A DNA stretch of 36,646 nucleotides, taken from positions 1 to 36,646 of the forward strand of contig JAAYGY010000008.1 in NCBI GenBank assembly GCA_012735575.1, read 5' to 3'. Shown here one piece after another: positions 17,319-25,300 of this stretch; the stretch's first letter is position 1, and every line of letters begins with the position of its first letter. The DNA is from Clostridiales bacterium. GTDB taxonomy: Bacteria > Bacillota > Clostridia > Caldicoprobacterales > UBA3941. The position numbers and the translations under genes were made by a program. The notes beneath the pieces are model-generated. The model worked only from the letters and a program-made list of their open reading frames with translations. It had not been told where the DNA came from and made no database searches.

Positions 17319-17365
17319 GAGGACTATAGATATAGAAGTATTTATAGTTCTCATTTTACTTTTTA
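17319..17365 (+). terminator. Probable terminator of the spoIIIA operon
   Basis: GAGGACTATAG pairs with TTATAGTTCTC (two G-T pairs) around a 12-nt loop, followed by a T-rich run (ATTTTACTTTTTAC). Confidence 0.6.
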
Positions 17366-17493
17366 CATATCACATGCATGGAACCATAGTCGGAATGCGC
17401 ATAAACATATAGAAACATTACTAACAATCATCTAATCAATCAAATAACCACTTTTTCATATGTATTTTACTATGGATCAAGATTTATTTTAGC

Positions 17494-17522
17494 TTGACAT
17501 AGCACTAAAAAAAGGATAAAAT
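17494..17522 (+). promoter_or_regulatory. Sigma-A promoter of rny
   Basis: TTGACA (17494-17499), 17 bp, TAAAAT (17517-17522), in the 420-bp gap between spoIIIAH and rny. The predicted start near 17530 gives an untranslated leader of about 200 nt. Confidence 0.75.
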
Positions 17523-17529
17523 TAATTTA

Positions 17530-17729
17530 ACATTGCTGTTATACATGGATATCATTATCCATGAGATCAACTAAGTATGTTATAGTGTTGATTTTGATTT
17601 CAAACTTGGTTGATTATAACAATAGTGAATTGATTAATAAAGGGATTTAGAAGCCCACTTATCCTACGAGCCGAGTAATATGCCCGGCTTAACTTTTATA
17701 ATCAGAATATGAGGAGGTGTCCCTATCTA
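17530..17729 (+). promoter_or_regulatory. Long structured 5' leader of rny
   Basis: The leader contains a perfect 8-bp hairpin CATGGATA-TCAT-TATCCATG (about 17544-17563) and, close to the ribosome site, AGCCGAG...CCCGGCT (about 17669-17690) followed by TTAACTTTTA, which resembles a weak terminator or attenuator. No known riboswitch core was recognised. It may control rny, possibly through RNase Y itself. Confidence 0.4.
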
Positions 17730-19271
17730 GTGAAGATACTACTACAGGTATTTGTCCTGGTAGTAGTGGCTATTGGGGGAGTGGCGCTCGGATACAATTA
17801 TCGTAAACGGATAGCCGAAGGCAAAATATCCAGTGCAGAAGAAGCTGCCAAGAAAATTGTAGAAGAAGCCAAAAAACAAGCCGAAGCAACGCAAAGAGAA
17901 ACTATACTGGAAGCAAAGGAAGAAATTCACAAACTGCGAAACGAATTTGATAGAGAGGTTAGAGAAAGACGGAATGAAATTCAGCGAGTTGAGCGTAGGA
18001 TTCAACAAAAAGAAGAAAATTTAGATAGAAAGATGGACTCTTTGGAGTCAAAAGAAGATTCTCTTAACAAAAAGAAAAAAGAGATTGAGAAACTTGAAGA
18101 AGAGATTGAATCTTTATATAAAAAACAACTTAGTGAATTAGAAAAAATCTCAGAAATGACAAAAGATCAAGCTCGTCAAACTCTTTTAGAAAGTGTTGAG
18201 AGAGAAATATCTCATGAAGTGGCTGTCAAGATACGTGAGTATGAGAACAGGACAAAAGAAGAAGCTGAAAGAAAAGCACGATCCATCATTGCCCTGGCCA
18301 TACAAAAATCAGCAGCAGATCATGTGGCTGAAGCCACAGTTTCTGTGGTTGAATTACCAAATGATGAAATGAAGGGACGAATTATTGGTCGAGAAGGTCG
18401 TAATATTCGTACACTAGAGACAGCCACAGGAATAGATTTAATTATTGACGATACTCCAGAAGCAGTAATTTTATCGGGTTTTGATCCTATAAGACGGGAG
18501 ATTGCTAGAATTTCATTAGAGAAATTAATACTAGATGGCAGGATTCATCCTACTCGGATTGAAGAAATGGTAGAGAAAGCTAAAAAAGAAGTAGAAACAC
18601 AGATACGTGAAGCTGGAGAACAAGCCGTTTTTGAAGTAGGAATCCATGCAATCCATCCAGAACTGGTAAAATTGCTTGGACGATTGAAATATCGGACCAG
18701 TTATGGACAAAATGTATTGAGGCATTCTATAGAAGTCGCTCATCTTGCTAGTATTATGGCTGCTGAATTAGGTGCAGATGTAAAACTGGCTAAACGAGCC
18801 GGTTTGCTCCATGATATTGGTAAAGCGGTAGACCATGAAATTGAAGGACCTCATATACAGATTGGTGCCGATCTAGCTAAGAAATATAGAGAGAGTCCGG
18901 AAGTGGTGCATGCAATCTTAGCACATCACGGTGATATCGAAGCAACCTCTGTTGAAGCCATTTTGGTTCAAGCCGCTGATGCAATATCAGCAGCAAGGCC
19001 AGGTGCGAGACGTGAAACTTTAGAAGCATATATTAAACGTTTGGAAAAGTTAGAAGAAATAGCAAATTCATTCGCAGGAGTAGAAAAATCCTTTGCAATT
19101 CAGGCGGGACGTGAGTTAAGAATTATAGTAAAGCCTGATAAGGTAAGTGATGATCAGGCAATCCTAATGGCTAGAGATATTGTTAGAGCTGTCGAGAAAG
19201 AATTAGAATATCCAGGACAAATAAAGATAAACGTAATCAGAGAAACTAGAGCTATTGAATACGCAAAATAA
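17730..19271 (+). CDS. rny: Ribonuclease Y
   Basis: 513 aa, full length. It is a membrane-anchored endoribonuclease that starts mRNA decay in Firmicutes. Order of parts: N-terminal TM helix ([18 protein letters not shown]), a long coiled coil to about residue 190, a KH RNA-binding domain ([17 protein letters not shown]), and an HD domain with the catalytic [12 protein letters not shown] and AHHGD motifs. The start GTG 17730 lies 10 bp after GAGGAGGTG; the ATG at 17709 overlaps that site and would add a non-family extension. Its own promoter and terminator make it monocistronic. Confidence 0.97.
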   Translation: MKILLQVFVLVVVAIGGVALGYNYRKRIAEGKISSAEEAAKKIVEEAKKQAEATQRETILEAKEEIHKLRNEFDREVRERRNEIQRVERRIQQKEENLDRKMDSLESKEDSLNKKKKEIEKLEEEIESLYKKQLSELEKISEMTKDQARQTLLESVEREISHEVAVKIREYENRTKEEAERKARSIIALAIQKSAADHVAEATVSVVELPNDEMKGRIIGREGRNIRTLETATGIDLIIDDTPEAVILSGFDPIRREIARISLEKLILDGRIHPTRIEEMVEKAKKEVETQIREAGEQAVFEVGIHAIHPELVKLLGRLKYRTSYGQNVLRHSIEVAHLASIMAAELGADVKLAKRAGLLHDIGKAVDHEIEGPHIQIGADLAKKYRESPEVVHAILAHHGDIEATSVEAILVQAADAISAARPGARRETLEAYIKRLEKLEEIANSFAGVEKSFAIQAGRELRIIVKPDKVSDDQAILMARDIVRAVEKELEYPGQIKINVIRETRAIEYAK

Positions 19272-19297
19272 GGTGTAGCATTGCTACACCTTTTTTG
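19271..19297 (+). terminator. Intrinsic terminator of rny
   Basis: GGTGTAGCA/TGCTACACC stem with a tight loop and six T, starting at the stop codon. Confidence 0.93.
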
Positions 19298-19316
19298 TAT
19301 AATTTTATTAAAATAT

Positions 19317-19346
19317 TTGACTAATGTATAGAAAATTCTTTATAAT
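19317..19346 (+). promoter_or_regulatory. Sigma-A-like promoter upstream of spoVS
   Basis: TTGACT (19317-19322), 18-bp spacer, TATAAT (19341-19346). It lies upstream of the sigma-H-type element. Confidence 0.55.
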
Positions 19347-19369
19347 ATAAATAGATTAAGTTTTAAAAA

Positions 19370-19398
19370 AGAGGATTTATTGATTCAATGTAGAATAA
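19370..19398 (+). promoter_or_regulatory. Sigma-H-type promoter of spoVS
   Basis: AGAGGATTT, 11 bp, GTAGAATAA fits the published Bacillus sigma-H consensus RnAGGAwww-N11/12-RnnGAATww at every fixed position. Predicted start near 19404, about 28 nt before the spoVS start codon. spoVS is sigma-H dependent in B. subtilis. Confidence 0.75.
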
Positions 19399-19431
19399 TA
19401 TTAATAAATACCGATGATAGGGGGTCAAATC

Positions 19432-19692
19432 GTGGAAGTATTAAAGGTATCAGCAAAATCTAGTCCTAACTCAGTAGCTGGGGCATTGGCTGGAGTGTTA
19501 AGAGAGCATGGTTCAGCCGAACTGCAAGCCATTGGCGCTGGAGCTTTAAATCAAGCAATAAAAGCAGTGGCTATTGCAAGGGGATTTGTTGCTCCCGGAG
19601 GATTGGACTTAGTCTGTATCCCAGCTTTCACTGATATTGTCATTGATGGTGAAGAAAGAACTGCAATGAAACTAATAGTTGAACCCCGTTAA
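19432..19692 (+). CDS. spoVS: Stage V sporulation protein S
   Basis: 86 aa, exactly the family size. It is an Alba-like small protein needed for spore coat and cortex progression and for normal septation in B. subtilis. The sequence MEVLKVSAKSSPNSVAGALAG ... NQAIKAVAIARGFVAPGG is close to invariant in this family. The start GTG 19432 lies 6-7 bp after GGGGG; an in-frame ATG at 19414 would add six residues and bury that site. It is monocistronic, with a sigma-H-type promoter before it and a terminator after it. Confidence 0.96.
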   Translation: MEVLKVSAKSSPNSVAGALAGVLREHGSAELQAIGAGALNQAIKAVAIARGFVAPGGLDLVCIPAFTDIVIDGEERTAMKLIVEPR

Positions 19693-19718
19693 ACCTACCG
19701 ATAAAAGGTAGGTTTTTT
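19692..19718 (+). terminator. Intrinsic terminator of spoVS
   Basis: AACCTACC/GGTAGGTT stem, 7-nt loop, then a T run, directly at the stop codon. Confidence 0.92.
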
Positions 19719-19762
19719 CTAGTTTATATCCTAGGTTTTTAAATCTTTGAAAGAGTGATTAT

Positions 19763-20701
19763 ATGAAAGAATTAAGAATAATAGATGGTCATTGTGACAC
19801 TTTAACAAATTTATTAGATAGGTCTTCCACTATAAATGATTCGGTAAATCACGTGAGTTTAGAAAATTTGATTAAGGGCAGGGTATATATACAATTTTTT
19901 GCTGCATGGATAGGTTCTAGGCAAAAATATGGATCTCCTCTCCAACGAGGACTTAAATTAATAGATAGATATTATAATATGCTAGAGGGCAATTCAAGAT
20001 TAGTACCTATATTGCAATGGGAAGATGTTAATAAGATAGGAAATGATCAAATTGGGGCTTTGTTAACTATAGAGGACGGAAATATATTGGAAGGTGAGTT
20101 AGCAAATCTAAGAATTTTATATAAGTTAGGTGTAAGGTTAATGACTTTAACTTGGAACCATCGTAATGAAATATGTGACGGTATTATGGAAACAAACAGC
20201 CAAAGTGGTTTATCTAATTTTGGCATATCAGTTATTCAAGAAATGAATAAGTTAAATATGATTATTGATATATCTCATATTTCTGTTCCAGCCTTTTGGG
20301 ATGTAATTGAGTATTCTAAGGCACCAATCATTGCATCCCATTCCAATGCAAAGGCTGTATGCCCTCATCCGAGAAATTTAGATGATAAGCAAATACTGGC
20401 TATATCAGAAGTTAATGGTTTGATAGGTATAAATTTTTATCCACTTTTCTTATCTGAAAAAAATTGTGGAATAGAAGATATTGTTAAGCATATTGAGTAT
20501 ATAGCTGGTTTAGTAGGAGTTGACGTAGTAGGGTTTGGTTCTGATTTTGATGGAGTTGACCATCTACCTGATGGTATAAATGGACCACAAGATTTTCCAA
20601 AAATAATTAATAGGTTATTACAGCTTAATTATTTAGAGGATGATATAAAAAAAATATGCTCAGGAAATTATCTGAGGATAATAAAAACTATACTAAAGTA
20701 G
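19763..20701 (+). CDS. Membrane dipeptidase-type metallopeptidase (M19)
   Basis: 312 aa, peptidase family M19 (renal dipeptidase-like, TIM barrel with a binuclear zinc site). Ligands visible: IDGHCDTL (His-x-Asp), TIEDGN (bridging Glu), DISHIS and IASHSN (His ligands), the substrate-binding Arg in HPRNLDD, and FGSDFDGV (Asp). There is no signal peptide, so the enzyme is cytosolic. It hydrolyses dipeptides, probably with broad or D-residue tolerance; the substrate cannot be read from sequence. It is followed closely by the PHP gene. Confidence 0.92.
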   Translation: MKELRIIDGHCDTLTNLLDRSSTINDSVNHVSLENLIKGRVYIQFFAAWIGSRQKYGSPLQRGLKLIDRYYNMLEGNSRLVPILQWEDVNKIGNDQIGALLTIEDGNILEGELANLRILYKLGVRLMTLTWNHRNEICDGIMETNSQSGLSNFGISVIQEMNKLNMIIDISHISVPAFWDVIEYSKAPIIASHSNAKAVCPHPRNLDDKQILAISEVNGLIGINFYPLFLSEKNCGIEDIVKHIEYIAGLVGVDVVGFGSDFDGVDHLPDGINGPQDFPKIINRLLQLNYLEDDIKKICSGNYLRIIKTILK

Positions 20702-20742
20702 AATAATTAAAGGGTAAAAATATTTAGACTAGGGAGATAGGG

Positions 20743-21573
20743 ATGGAATATAGAAAATATGTTGATTTACATAATCATACCACTGCCTCAGATGGAATTT
20801 ATACACCTAAGGAGCTGGTATATTATGCTAGTTTTAGAGATTTATCAGCAATAGGGATTACAGATCATGATACCACAAATGGCATATCTGAGGCCAAAGA
20901 AGCAGGAGCGGATTACGGTATAGAAATAATTCCAGGTGTTGAATTAAATACCCAGGAAGATAATTTTGAGATCCATATTTTAGGTTATTTTATAGATTAT
21001 AAATTGTCCTGGTTTCAGGAAATTCTTACTAAAATAAGGAATACTCGATATTCTAGGGCCAAGAAAATAGTAAACAATTTAAATAGTATCTATGGTATGG
21101 ATTTAGATTTTGATGAGGTAAGACAAAGGGCAGGAAGAAAAGACAACGTTGGAAGACCTCATATTGCAAGGGTAATGATAACTAAGGGAATTGTGAGCAG
21201 TATACCAGAGGCCTTTGAAAAATATTTAGGCGAAAGATGCAAGGCATATGTAAAAAGATATAAACTTACTGTTCCCGAAGGAATCAATATAATAAAAAGA
21301 GCAGGAGGAGTACCGGTTTTAGCTCATCCCGGGCTAATTGGTAATGATTCTATAGTTGAGAGAATAATTTCCTATGGGATACTTGGCATTGAAGCATATC
21401 ATAGTAAGCATACACAGCAACAGCAAGAAAAATATATGCAACTGGCAAAAACTAAAAATTTAATAGTAACAGGTGGTAGTGATTGTCATGGAGATGGGAG
21501 TCCTATGGTAGGAGATGTTACTATAGATTATGAAGTAATTGAAGAGTTAAGAAGGATTGCAAAATTAGCATAG
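20743..21573 (+). CDS. PHP-domain phosphoesterase (RNase AM / nucleoside bisphosphatase type)
   Basis: 276 aa. The PHP fold is shown by VDLHNHTTASDGIYTP (HxH), GITDHDT, PGVELNT, GRPHIARVMI, VLAHPG and GGSDCHGD, giving the nine-ligand trinuclear metal site. The family (YciV/TrpH) hydrolyses 3',5'-nucleoside bisphosphates or trims 5' ends of short RNAs. It lies 41 bp after the dipeptidase with GGGAG upstream, and its last codons form one arm of the terminator. The exact substrate is not established from this sequence. Confidence 0.92.
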   Translation: MEYRKYVDLHNHTTASDGIYTPKELVYYASFRDLSAIGITDHDTTNGISEAKEAGADYGIEIIPGVELNTQEDNFEIHILGYFIDYKLSWFQEILTKIRNTRYSRAKKIVNNLNSIYGMDLDFDEVRQRAGRKDNVGRPHIARVMITKGIVSSIPEAFEKYLGERCKAYVKRYKLTVPEGINIIKRAGGVPVLAHPGLIGNDSIVERIISYGILGIEAYHSKHTQQQQEKYMQLAKTKNLIVTGGSDCHGDGSPMVGDVTIDYEVIEELRRIAKLA

Positions 21574-21589
21574 CAATCCTTCATTTTTA
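21551..21589 (+). terminator. Intrinsic terminator overlapping the PHP gene end
   Basis: GAAGGATTGC/GCAATCCTTC, 10-bp stem, 12-nt loop containing the stop codon, then ATTTTTA. Confidence 0.85.
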
Positions 21590-21592
21590 TCA

Positions 21593-21621
21593 TAGACTAA
21601 TAGTATAAACTATGGTATAAT
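21593..21621 (+). promoter_or_regulatory. Promoter of the aminotransferase gene
   Basis: TAGACT (21593-21598), 17 bp, TATAAT (21616-21621) with TGG just before it (extended -10). Confidence 0.5.
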
Positions 21622-21675
21622 TAGTTGAAAATGATGGCATTAGAATCATATCTTTCATTTTGGGAGGCAAAGGTA

Positions 21676-22869
21676 ATGGAATTATCAAAGAAACATTTAG
21701 ATATTACAGCTTCATTGACATTGGAAATTGATGCAAAGGCAAAGAAAATGAAGGCTCAGGGGATGGATGTAGTAGGCTTTGGTACTGGTGAGCCTGATTT
21801 TGACACTCCTGCATTTATTATAGATGCTGCAAAGGAAGCATTAGATAAAGGATACACTAGATACACACCTTCTTCAGGAATAATGGAGTTAAAGGAAGCT
21901 ATATGTGAAAAACTTAAGAGGGATAACAATCTTAGCTATGAGCCAAATGAAATTCTAGTTTCAAATGGAGCCAAACATTCACTATACAATATTTTCCAAG
22001 CCATATTAAATCCAGGGGATGAGGTAATCATTCCTTCACCTTATTGGGTGAGTTATCCGGAAATGGTAAAGATGGCCGATGGTGTTCCTGTATATGTAAA
22101 TTCTTTGGATCAGCATGGTTTTTCCATAGATCTAGAACATCTAGAAAGAATTATTACTAGTAAAACCAAAGCAATAATTATCAATAGTCCAAATAATCCC
22201 TGTGGATGTGTTTATGACAGAGAACAGTTAGAGACTATAGCAGAACTAGCAATAGAACATGATTTTTTTGTTGTGTCTGATGAAATATATGAGGAATTAT
22301 TATATGATGAAGCTGAACATATAAGTATTGCATCTTTGAGTCCTGAAATAAAGGATCGGACTCTCGTAGTAAATGGAATGTCCAAGGCATATGCAATGAC
22401 TGGATGGCGTATTGGCTATTCTGCAGCTAAACGTGAAATTATCCAGGTAATGTCTAACATCCAAAGTCATTCTACTTCCAATCCGAATTCTATTGCTCAA
22501 TATGCAAGTTTAGCAGCTTTAAAAGGATCTAGGGATATTATTAAGGATATGGTAGCCCAGTTTGATGATAGAAGGAGATTTATGGTAGATAAGATTAACA
22601 GCATTGATCTTATATCATGTAACAGGCCTCAAGGAGCTTTTTATGTGATGTTAAATATTAAAAATGTTATTGGGAAAGCTCATAATGGTAGAGTTATTAA
22701 AGGATCTCTAGACTTTGCAGATGCACTTTTGGAATCTCAAAAGGTTGCTGTTGTACCTGGTATCGCTTTTGGAGCCGATGGATATGTAAGATTATCCTAT
22801 GCTACTTCTAGAGAGAATATAGAAAAAGGCTTAAATCGTATAGAGATATTCATAAAAGAGTTGAATTAA
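21676..22869 (+). CDS. aspC: Pyridoxal-phosphate aminotransferase, class I (aspartate type)
   Basis: 397 aa, fold type I, subfamily I-gamma. Motifs: GTGEPDFDTP near the N-terminus, YTPSSGIMELKEAI, NSPNNPCG, SDEIYEELLYD, and the lysine motif NGMSKAYAMTGWRIGY, where Lys forms the Schiff base with PLP; Arg in VRLSYATS binds the substrate carboxylate. Most members transfer the amino group of aspartate to 2-oxoglutarate, but specificity may differ. ATG 21676 is chosen because of GGGAGG upstream; in-frame ATG 21625 is too early. It has its own promoter and terminator. Confidence 0.93.
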   Translation: MELSKKHLDITASLTLEIDAKAKKMKAQGMDVVGFGTGEPDFDTPAFIIDAAKEALDKGYTRYTPSSGIMELKEAICEKLKRDNNLSYEPNEILVSNGAKHSLYNIFQAILNPGDEVIIPSPYWVSYPEMVKMADGVPVYVNSLDQHGFSIDLEHLERIITSKTKAIIINSPNNPCGCVYDREQLETIAELAIEHDFFVVSDEIYEELLYDEAEHISIASLSPEIKDRTLVVNGMSKAYAMTGWRIGYSAAKREIIQVMSNIQSHSTSNPNSIAQYASLAALKGSRDIIKDMVAQFDDRRRFMVDKINSIDLISCNRPQGAFYVMLNIKNVIGKAHNGRVIKGSLDFADALLESQKVAVVPGIAFGADGYVRLSYATSRENIEKGLNRIEIFIKELN

Positions 22870-22871
22870 TA

Positions 22872-22899
22872 AAGGCTTCGTGAGAAGCCTTGTTTTTTT
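22872..22899 (+). terminator. Intrinsic terminator of aspC
   Basis: AAGGCTTC-GTGA-GAAGCCTT, 8-bp stem and tetraloop, then GTTTTTTT. Confidence 0.93.
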
Positions 22900-22900
22900 A

Positions 22901-22940
22901 TCAAAAATAAACAGAGTGGATAAATTTATATCCACTCTGT
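22901..22940 (-). terminator. Intrinsic terminator of tRNA-Trp (minus strand)
   Basis: Perfect 11-bp inverted repeat ACAGAGTGGAT/ATCCACTCTGT (22911-22921, 22930-22940); on the minus strand it is followed by TTATTTTTG. Confidence 0.8.
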
Positions 22941-22946
22941 TTAATA

Positions 22947-23022
22947 TGGCAGGGGAGACAGGACTCGAACCCGCAACCAATGGTTTTGGAGACCACTACT
23001 CTACCAATTGAGCTACTCCCCT
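22947..23022 (-). tRNA. tRNA-Trp (anticodon CCA)
   Basis: On the minus strand the acceptor stem AGGGGAG pairs with CTCCCCT. The D-arm GCTC...GAG, the anticodon loop CTCCAAA and the T-arm GCGGG-TTCGAGT-CCTGT are all present. Discriminator G and an encoded CCA end are included. It is a solitary tRNA gene, antisense to the flanking protein genes, with its own consensus promoter and terminator. Confidence 0.96.
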
Positions 23023-23050
23023 ATAAAGCCTTTTTTAGCAGGCAACTATT

Positions 23051-23079
23051 ATTATATGATAATTAGACAGATAAGTCAA
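23051..23079 (-). promoter_or_regulatory. Sigma-A promoter of tRNA-Trp
   Basis: On the minus strand TTGACT (23079-23074), 17 bp, TATAAT (23056-23051), about 29 bp before the mature 5' end. Confidence 0.8.
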
Positions 23080-23120
23080 TGGTTTTTAACAAAAAAATAG
23101 AGCATCGTATTGTTGCATGT

Positions 23121-23128
23121 GGTATAAT
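23121..23128 (+). promoter_or_regulatory. Extended -10 promoter of proC
   Basis: TGTGG then TATAAT (23123-23128); a good -35 is not evident. Confidence 0.4.
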
Positions 23129-23164
23129 CATAGTACAAATCAAATAAAATGGAGTTGGTAGGAA

Positions 23165-23980
23165 ATGTTACAGTGTAATTTAGGCGTAATTGGCGCAGGA
23201 AATATGGCAAATGCTATAATAGAGGGTATACTTAAAAAAGAAGTATTATCTGCCAGTGATATACATGTGTATGATATTGATTCTAGCAAGCTTTCTGCTA
23301 TAGCCAATAAAACTGGGATAATTCCTGCAAAAAACAATATAGATTTAGTTAAGAACTGTAAAGTGTTTATTATAGCAGTTAAACCTCATATCTATGACAA
23401 AGTATTGGAAGAAATCGTTGATTATATTTCCCATGATCACTTGTTGATTTCTATTGCAGCTGGGATTTCAACTGATTATATAAAAGCAAAAACATCTAAC
23501 AGATGTAAGGTTGTTAGAGTAATGCCTAATACACCTGTTTTGGTGGGCGAGGGAATGAGTGTAGTATGTATTAATCATGAAATAGATAACAATCAAAGAG
23601 GTATAGTTAATTTACTGTTTTCTTCATTGGGAAGGGTAGAGGAGGTAGAAGAATCTCTAATTAATGCTGTAACAGCCATTAGTGGAAGTAGCCCTGCCTA
23701 CATCTATGTGCTTATTGAGGCCCTTGCAGATGGAGGAGTGCTAATGGGTTTATCTCGTGAACAGTCCTATATAATGGCTGCACAGTCGGTTTTAGGTGCT
23801 GCTAAAATGGTTTTGGAGCTAAATACACACCCAGGTATTCTTAAAGACATGGTATGTTCTCCTGGTGGAACAACCATAGAAGCTATTTATACATTAGAAA
23901 AAAATAATTTCAGGGGCAGTATTATTGATGCAGTGCGAAACTGTGCTTTAAAAGCAGAACAAATGGAAAAATGCAAGTAG
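23165..23980 (+). CDS. proC: Pyrroline-5-carboxylate reductase
   Basis: 271 aa, full length. It catalyses the last step of proline synthesis, NAD(P)H-dependent reduction of 1-pyrroline-5-carboxylate. The Rossmann fold is seen as LGVIGAGNMANAIIEGIL. The segments VKPHIYDKVLEEI, VRVMPNTPVLVGEGM, AISGSSPAYIYVLIEALADGGV (recognisable core GSSPAY) and LKDMVCSPGGTTIEA match the PROSITE-type ProC signature region. GGAGTTGG precedes the ATG by 9 bp. It lies 22 bp upstream of rnhC. Confidence 0.97.
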   Translation: MLQCNLGVIGAGNMANAIIEGILKKEVLSASDIHVYDIDSSKLSAIANKTGIIPAKNNIDLVKNCKVFIIAVKPHIYDKVLEEIVDYISHDHLLISIAAGISTDYIKAKTSNRCKVVRVMPNTPVLVGEGMSVVCINHEIDNNQRGIVNLLFSSLGRVEEVEESLINAVTAISGSSPAYIYVLIEALADGGVLMGLSREQSYIMAAQSVLGAAKMVLELNTHPGILKDMVCSPGGTTIEAIYTLEKNNFRGSIIDAVRNCALKAEQMEKCK

Positions 23981-24002
23981 AACAGTAAGGATGGATTGAT
24001 TA

Positions 24003-24956
24003 ATGAATAAAATGGATAAATATGAATGTTTTGATAATATAAAAAAATTACTGGAATCAAGAGGATGCCAAATAGATAACAAAAAGGAGATAAACTACGG
24101 TATTCAATTTAAAATAACCTGGCAGCAACATAATGGAGTTTATAGAATTTACCAAAGCAAAAAAGGTATACGGCTTGACTCATCACAAATTAAAGATGAT
24201 CAGTTTAGGAATTATATTGACAATATAATAGAAAATGCATTATGTCAATTATCTACAGCACAATACAATGATGAAAAAGAACAGAGTGTAAATTATAGCG
24301 ATAAGAACAACAAGCTAAATGACCCTCAACGAATAATAGGCATAGATGAATCAGGTAAAGGCGATTATTTTGGCCCACTGGTTATTGCAGGAGTTTATAC
24401 TGATGAAAACACTGGAAAAATTTTAATGGAGGCGGGTGTTACTGATAGTAAAAAATTACAAGATAAAAGAATAGGTGAATTAGCTAAAATTATAAAAAAT
24501 ATCTGTCCTTTTGACATAGTAGTTATTTCCAATGAAAAATACAATCAATTATATGATTCAATTAAGAATCTTAATAAATTGTTGGCATGGGGACATGCTA
24601 GGGTAATCGAAAACCTACTGGAGCAGGTAAACTGTAAATATGCTTTATCTGATCAGTTTGGAAGACCTGAATTGATTAAAGAGGCATTAATGTCTAAAGG
24701 CAGAAAAATACAGCTTATGCAAAGGACCAAAGCTGAAGAAAATATTGCAGTAGCAGCAGCCAGTATTTTAGCAAGAAATGCCTTTATTGAAAAAATAAAA
24801 GATTTAGAATCTCAGTATCAGCTTGAATTACCCAAAGGTGCATCAACACAAGTTGTTGCTGCCGCTAATATATTTGCTCAACAATATGGATTAGATGCAA
24901 TTAAGAAAGTAGCCAAGGTACATTTTAAAATTACTAATCAAATCAATTTACCTTAA
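24003..24956 (+). CDS. rnhC: Ribonuclease HIII
   Basis: 317 aa, type 2 RNase H of the HIII branch, which degrades the RNA strand of RNA-DNA hybrids. The N-terminal about 90 residues form the TBP-like substrate-binding domain special to HIII. The catalytic domain begins with IIGIDESGKGDYFGPLVIAG (the HIII form DESGKGD rather than DExG of HII) and continues with VTDSKKLQDKRI, GHARVIENLLEQ and SDQFGRPE. The four acidic catalytic residues appear present. The start ATG 24003 follows AAGGATGG. It is the last plus-strand gene of the main left block. Confidence 0.95.
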   Translation: MNKMDKYECFDNIKKLLESRGCQIDNKKEINYGIQFKITWQQHNGVYRIYQSKKGIRLDSSQIKDDQFRNYIDNIIENALCQLSTAQYNDEKEQSVNYSDKNNKLNDPQRIIGIDESGKGDYFGPLVIAGVYTDENTGKILMEAGVTDSKKLQDKRIGELAKIIKNICPFDIVVISNEKYNQLYDSIKNLNKLLAWGHARVIENLLEQVNCKYALSDQFGRPELIKEALMSKGRKIQLMQRTKAEENIAVAAASILARNAFIEKIKDLESQYQLELPKGASTQVVAAANIFAQQYGLDAIKKVAKVHFKITNQINLP

Positions 24957-25087
24957 TTATTGTGAAATATTTTGATTAAGTAACTTAAGTAAAACGGAGG
25001 AAAAATGGAGAGTATGAAAAATATCAATTTTAGCAGGTAATAGAGTTAAATACAACTATGCGCAAAAGACAAGTTTTAAGCAAAGTA

Positions 25088-25116
25088 TTGCAAAAATTCT
25101 TCGAAAGTGGTATAAT
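25088..25116 (+). promoter_or_regulatory. Sigma-A promoter upstream of xer
   Basis: TTGCAA (25088-25093), 17 bp, TGG+TATAAT (25111-25116). It leaves a leader of about 180 nt before the recombinase gene. Confidence 0.55.
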
Positions 25117-25128
25117 TTTCTTATATTC
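25094..25128. other. Candidate dif-like Xer recombination site
   Basis: TTCTTCGAAA (25097-25106), a short centre, then TATAATTTTCTT (25111-25122). From memory this resembles the streptococcal/lactococcal difSL element, which shares TATAATTTTCTT and a CGAAA-containing left arm and also lies just upstream of its recombinase gene. The left arm is imperfect (centre seems one base longer) and the sequence also reads as a promoter, so confidence is low. Confidence 0.3.
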
Positions 25129-25300
25129 AGTTAACCCTTACTTATTTCCTATTTCCGTGCTATTAAAGAATTAGTGTATAATTATTTTTTCTAGCTTTCT
25201 TTATTCTTTTATTTTATATGTTTAATTATTTGTTTATTAATTTGAACAAAGCACTGATTTTTTAGATTTGACTTATTAATTAAAAAAAGGATGTGTTGGC

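Larger units (their letters stand above)
24957..25300. other. 344-bp intergenic region between rnhC and xer
   Basis: It holds no supportable protein gene. A GGAGG at 24996 precedes an 11-residue frame (25005-25040, MESMKNINFSR), too short to call. The middle contains a promoter that overlaps a dif-like sequence; the right part (25190-25290) is nearly pure AT. Confidence 0.6.

Noticed and set aside
22911-22940. 11-bp perfect inverted repeat as a possible insertion-sequence end
   Set aside because: There is no transposase or target duplication; it is placed and shaped as the terminator of tRNA-Trp.
25005-25040. 11-codon frame behind a strong GGAGG after rnhC
   Set aside because: Too short to support; it lies upstream of the predicted xer promoter, so it is not an obvious leader peptide. 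It could be the scar of a lost gene.
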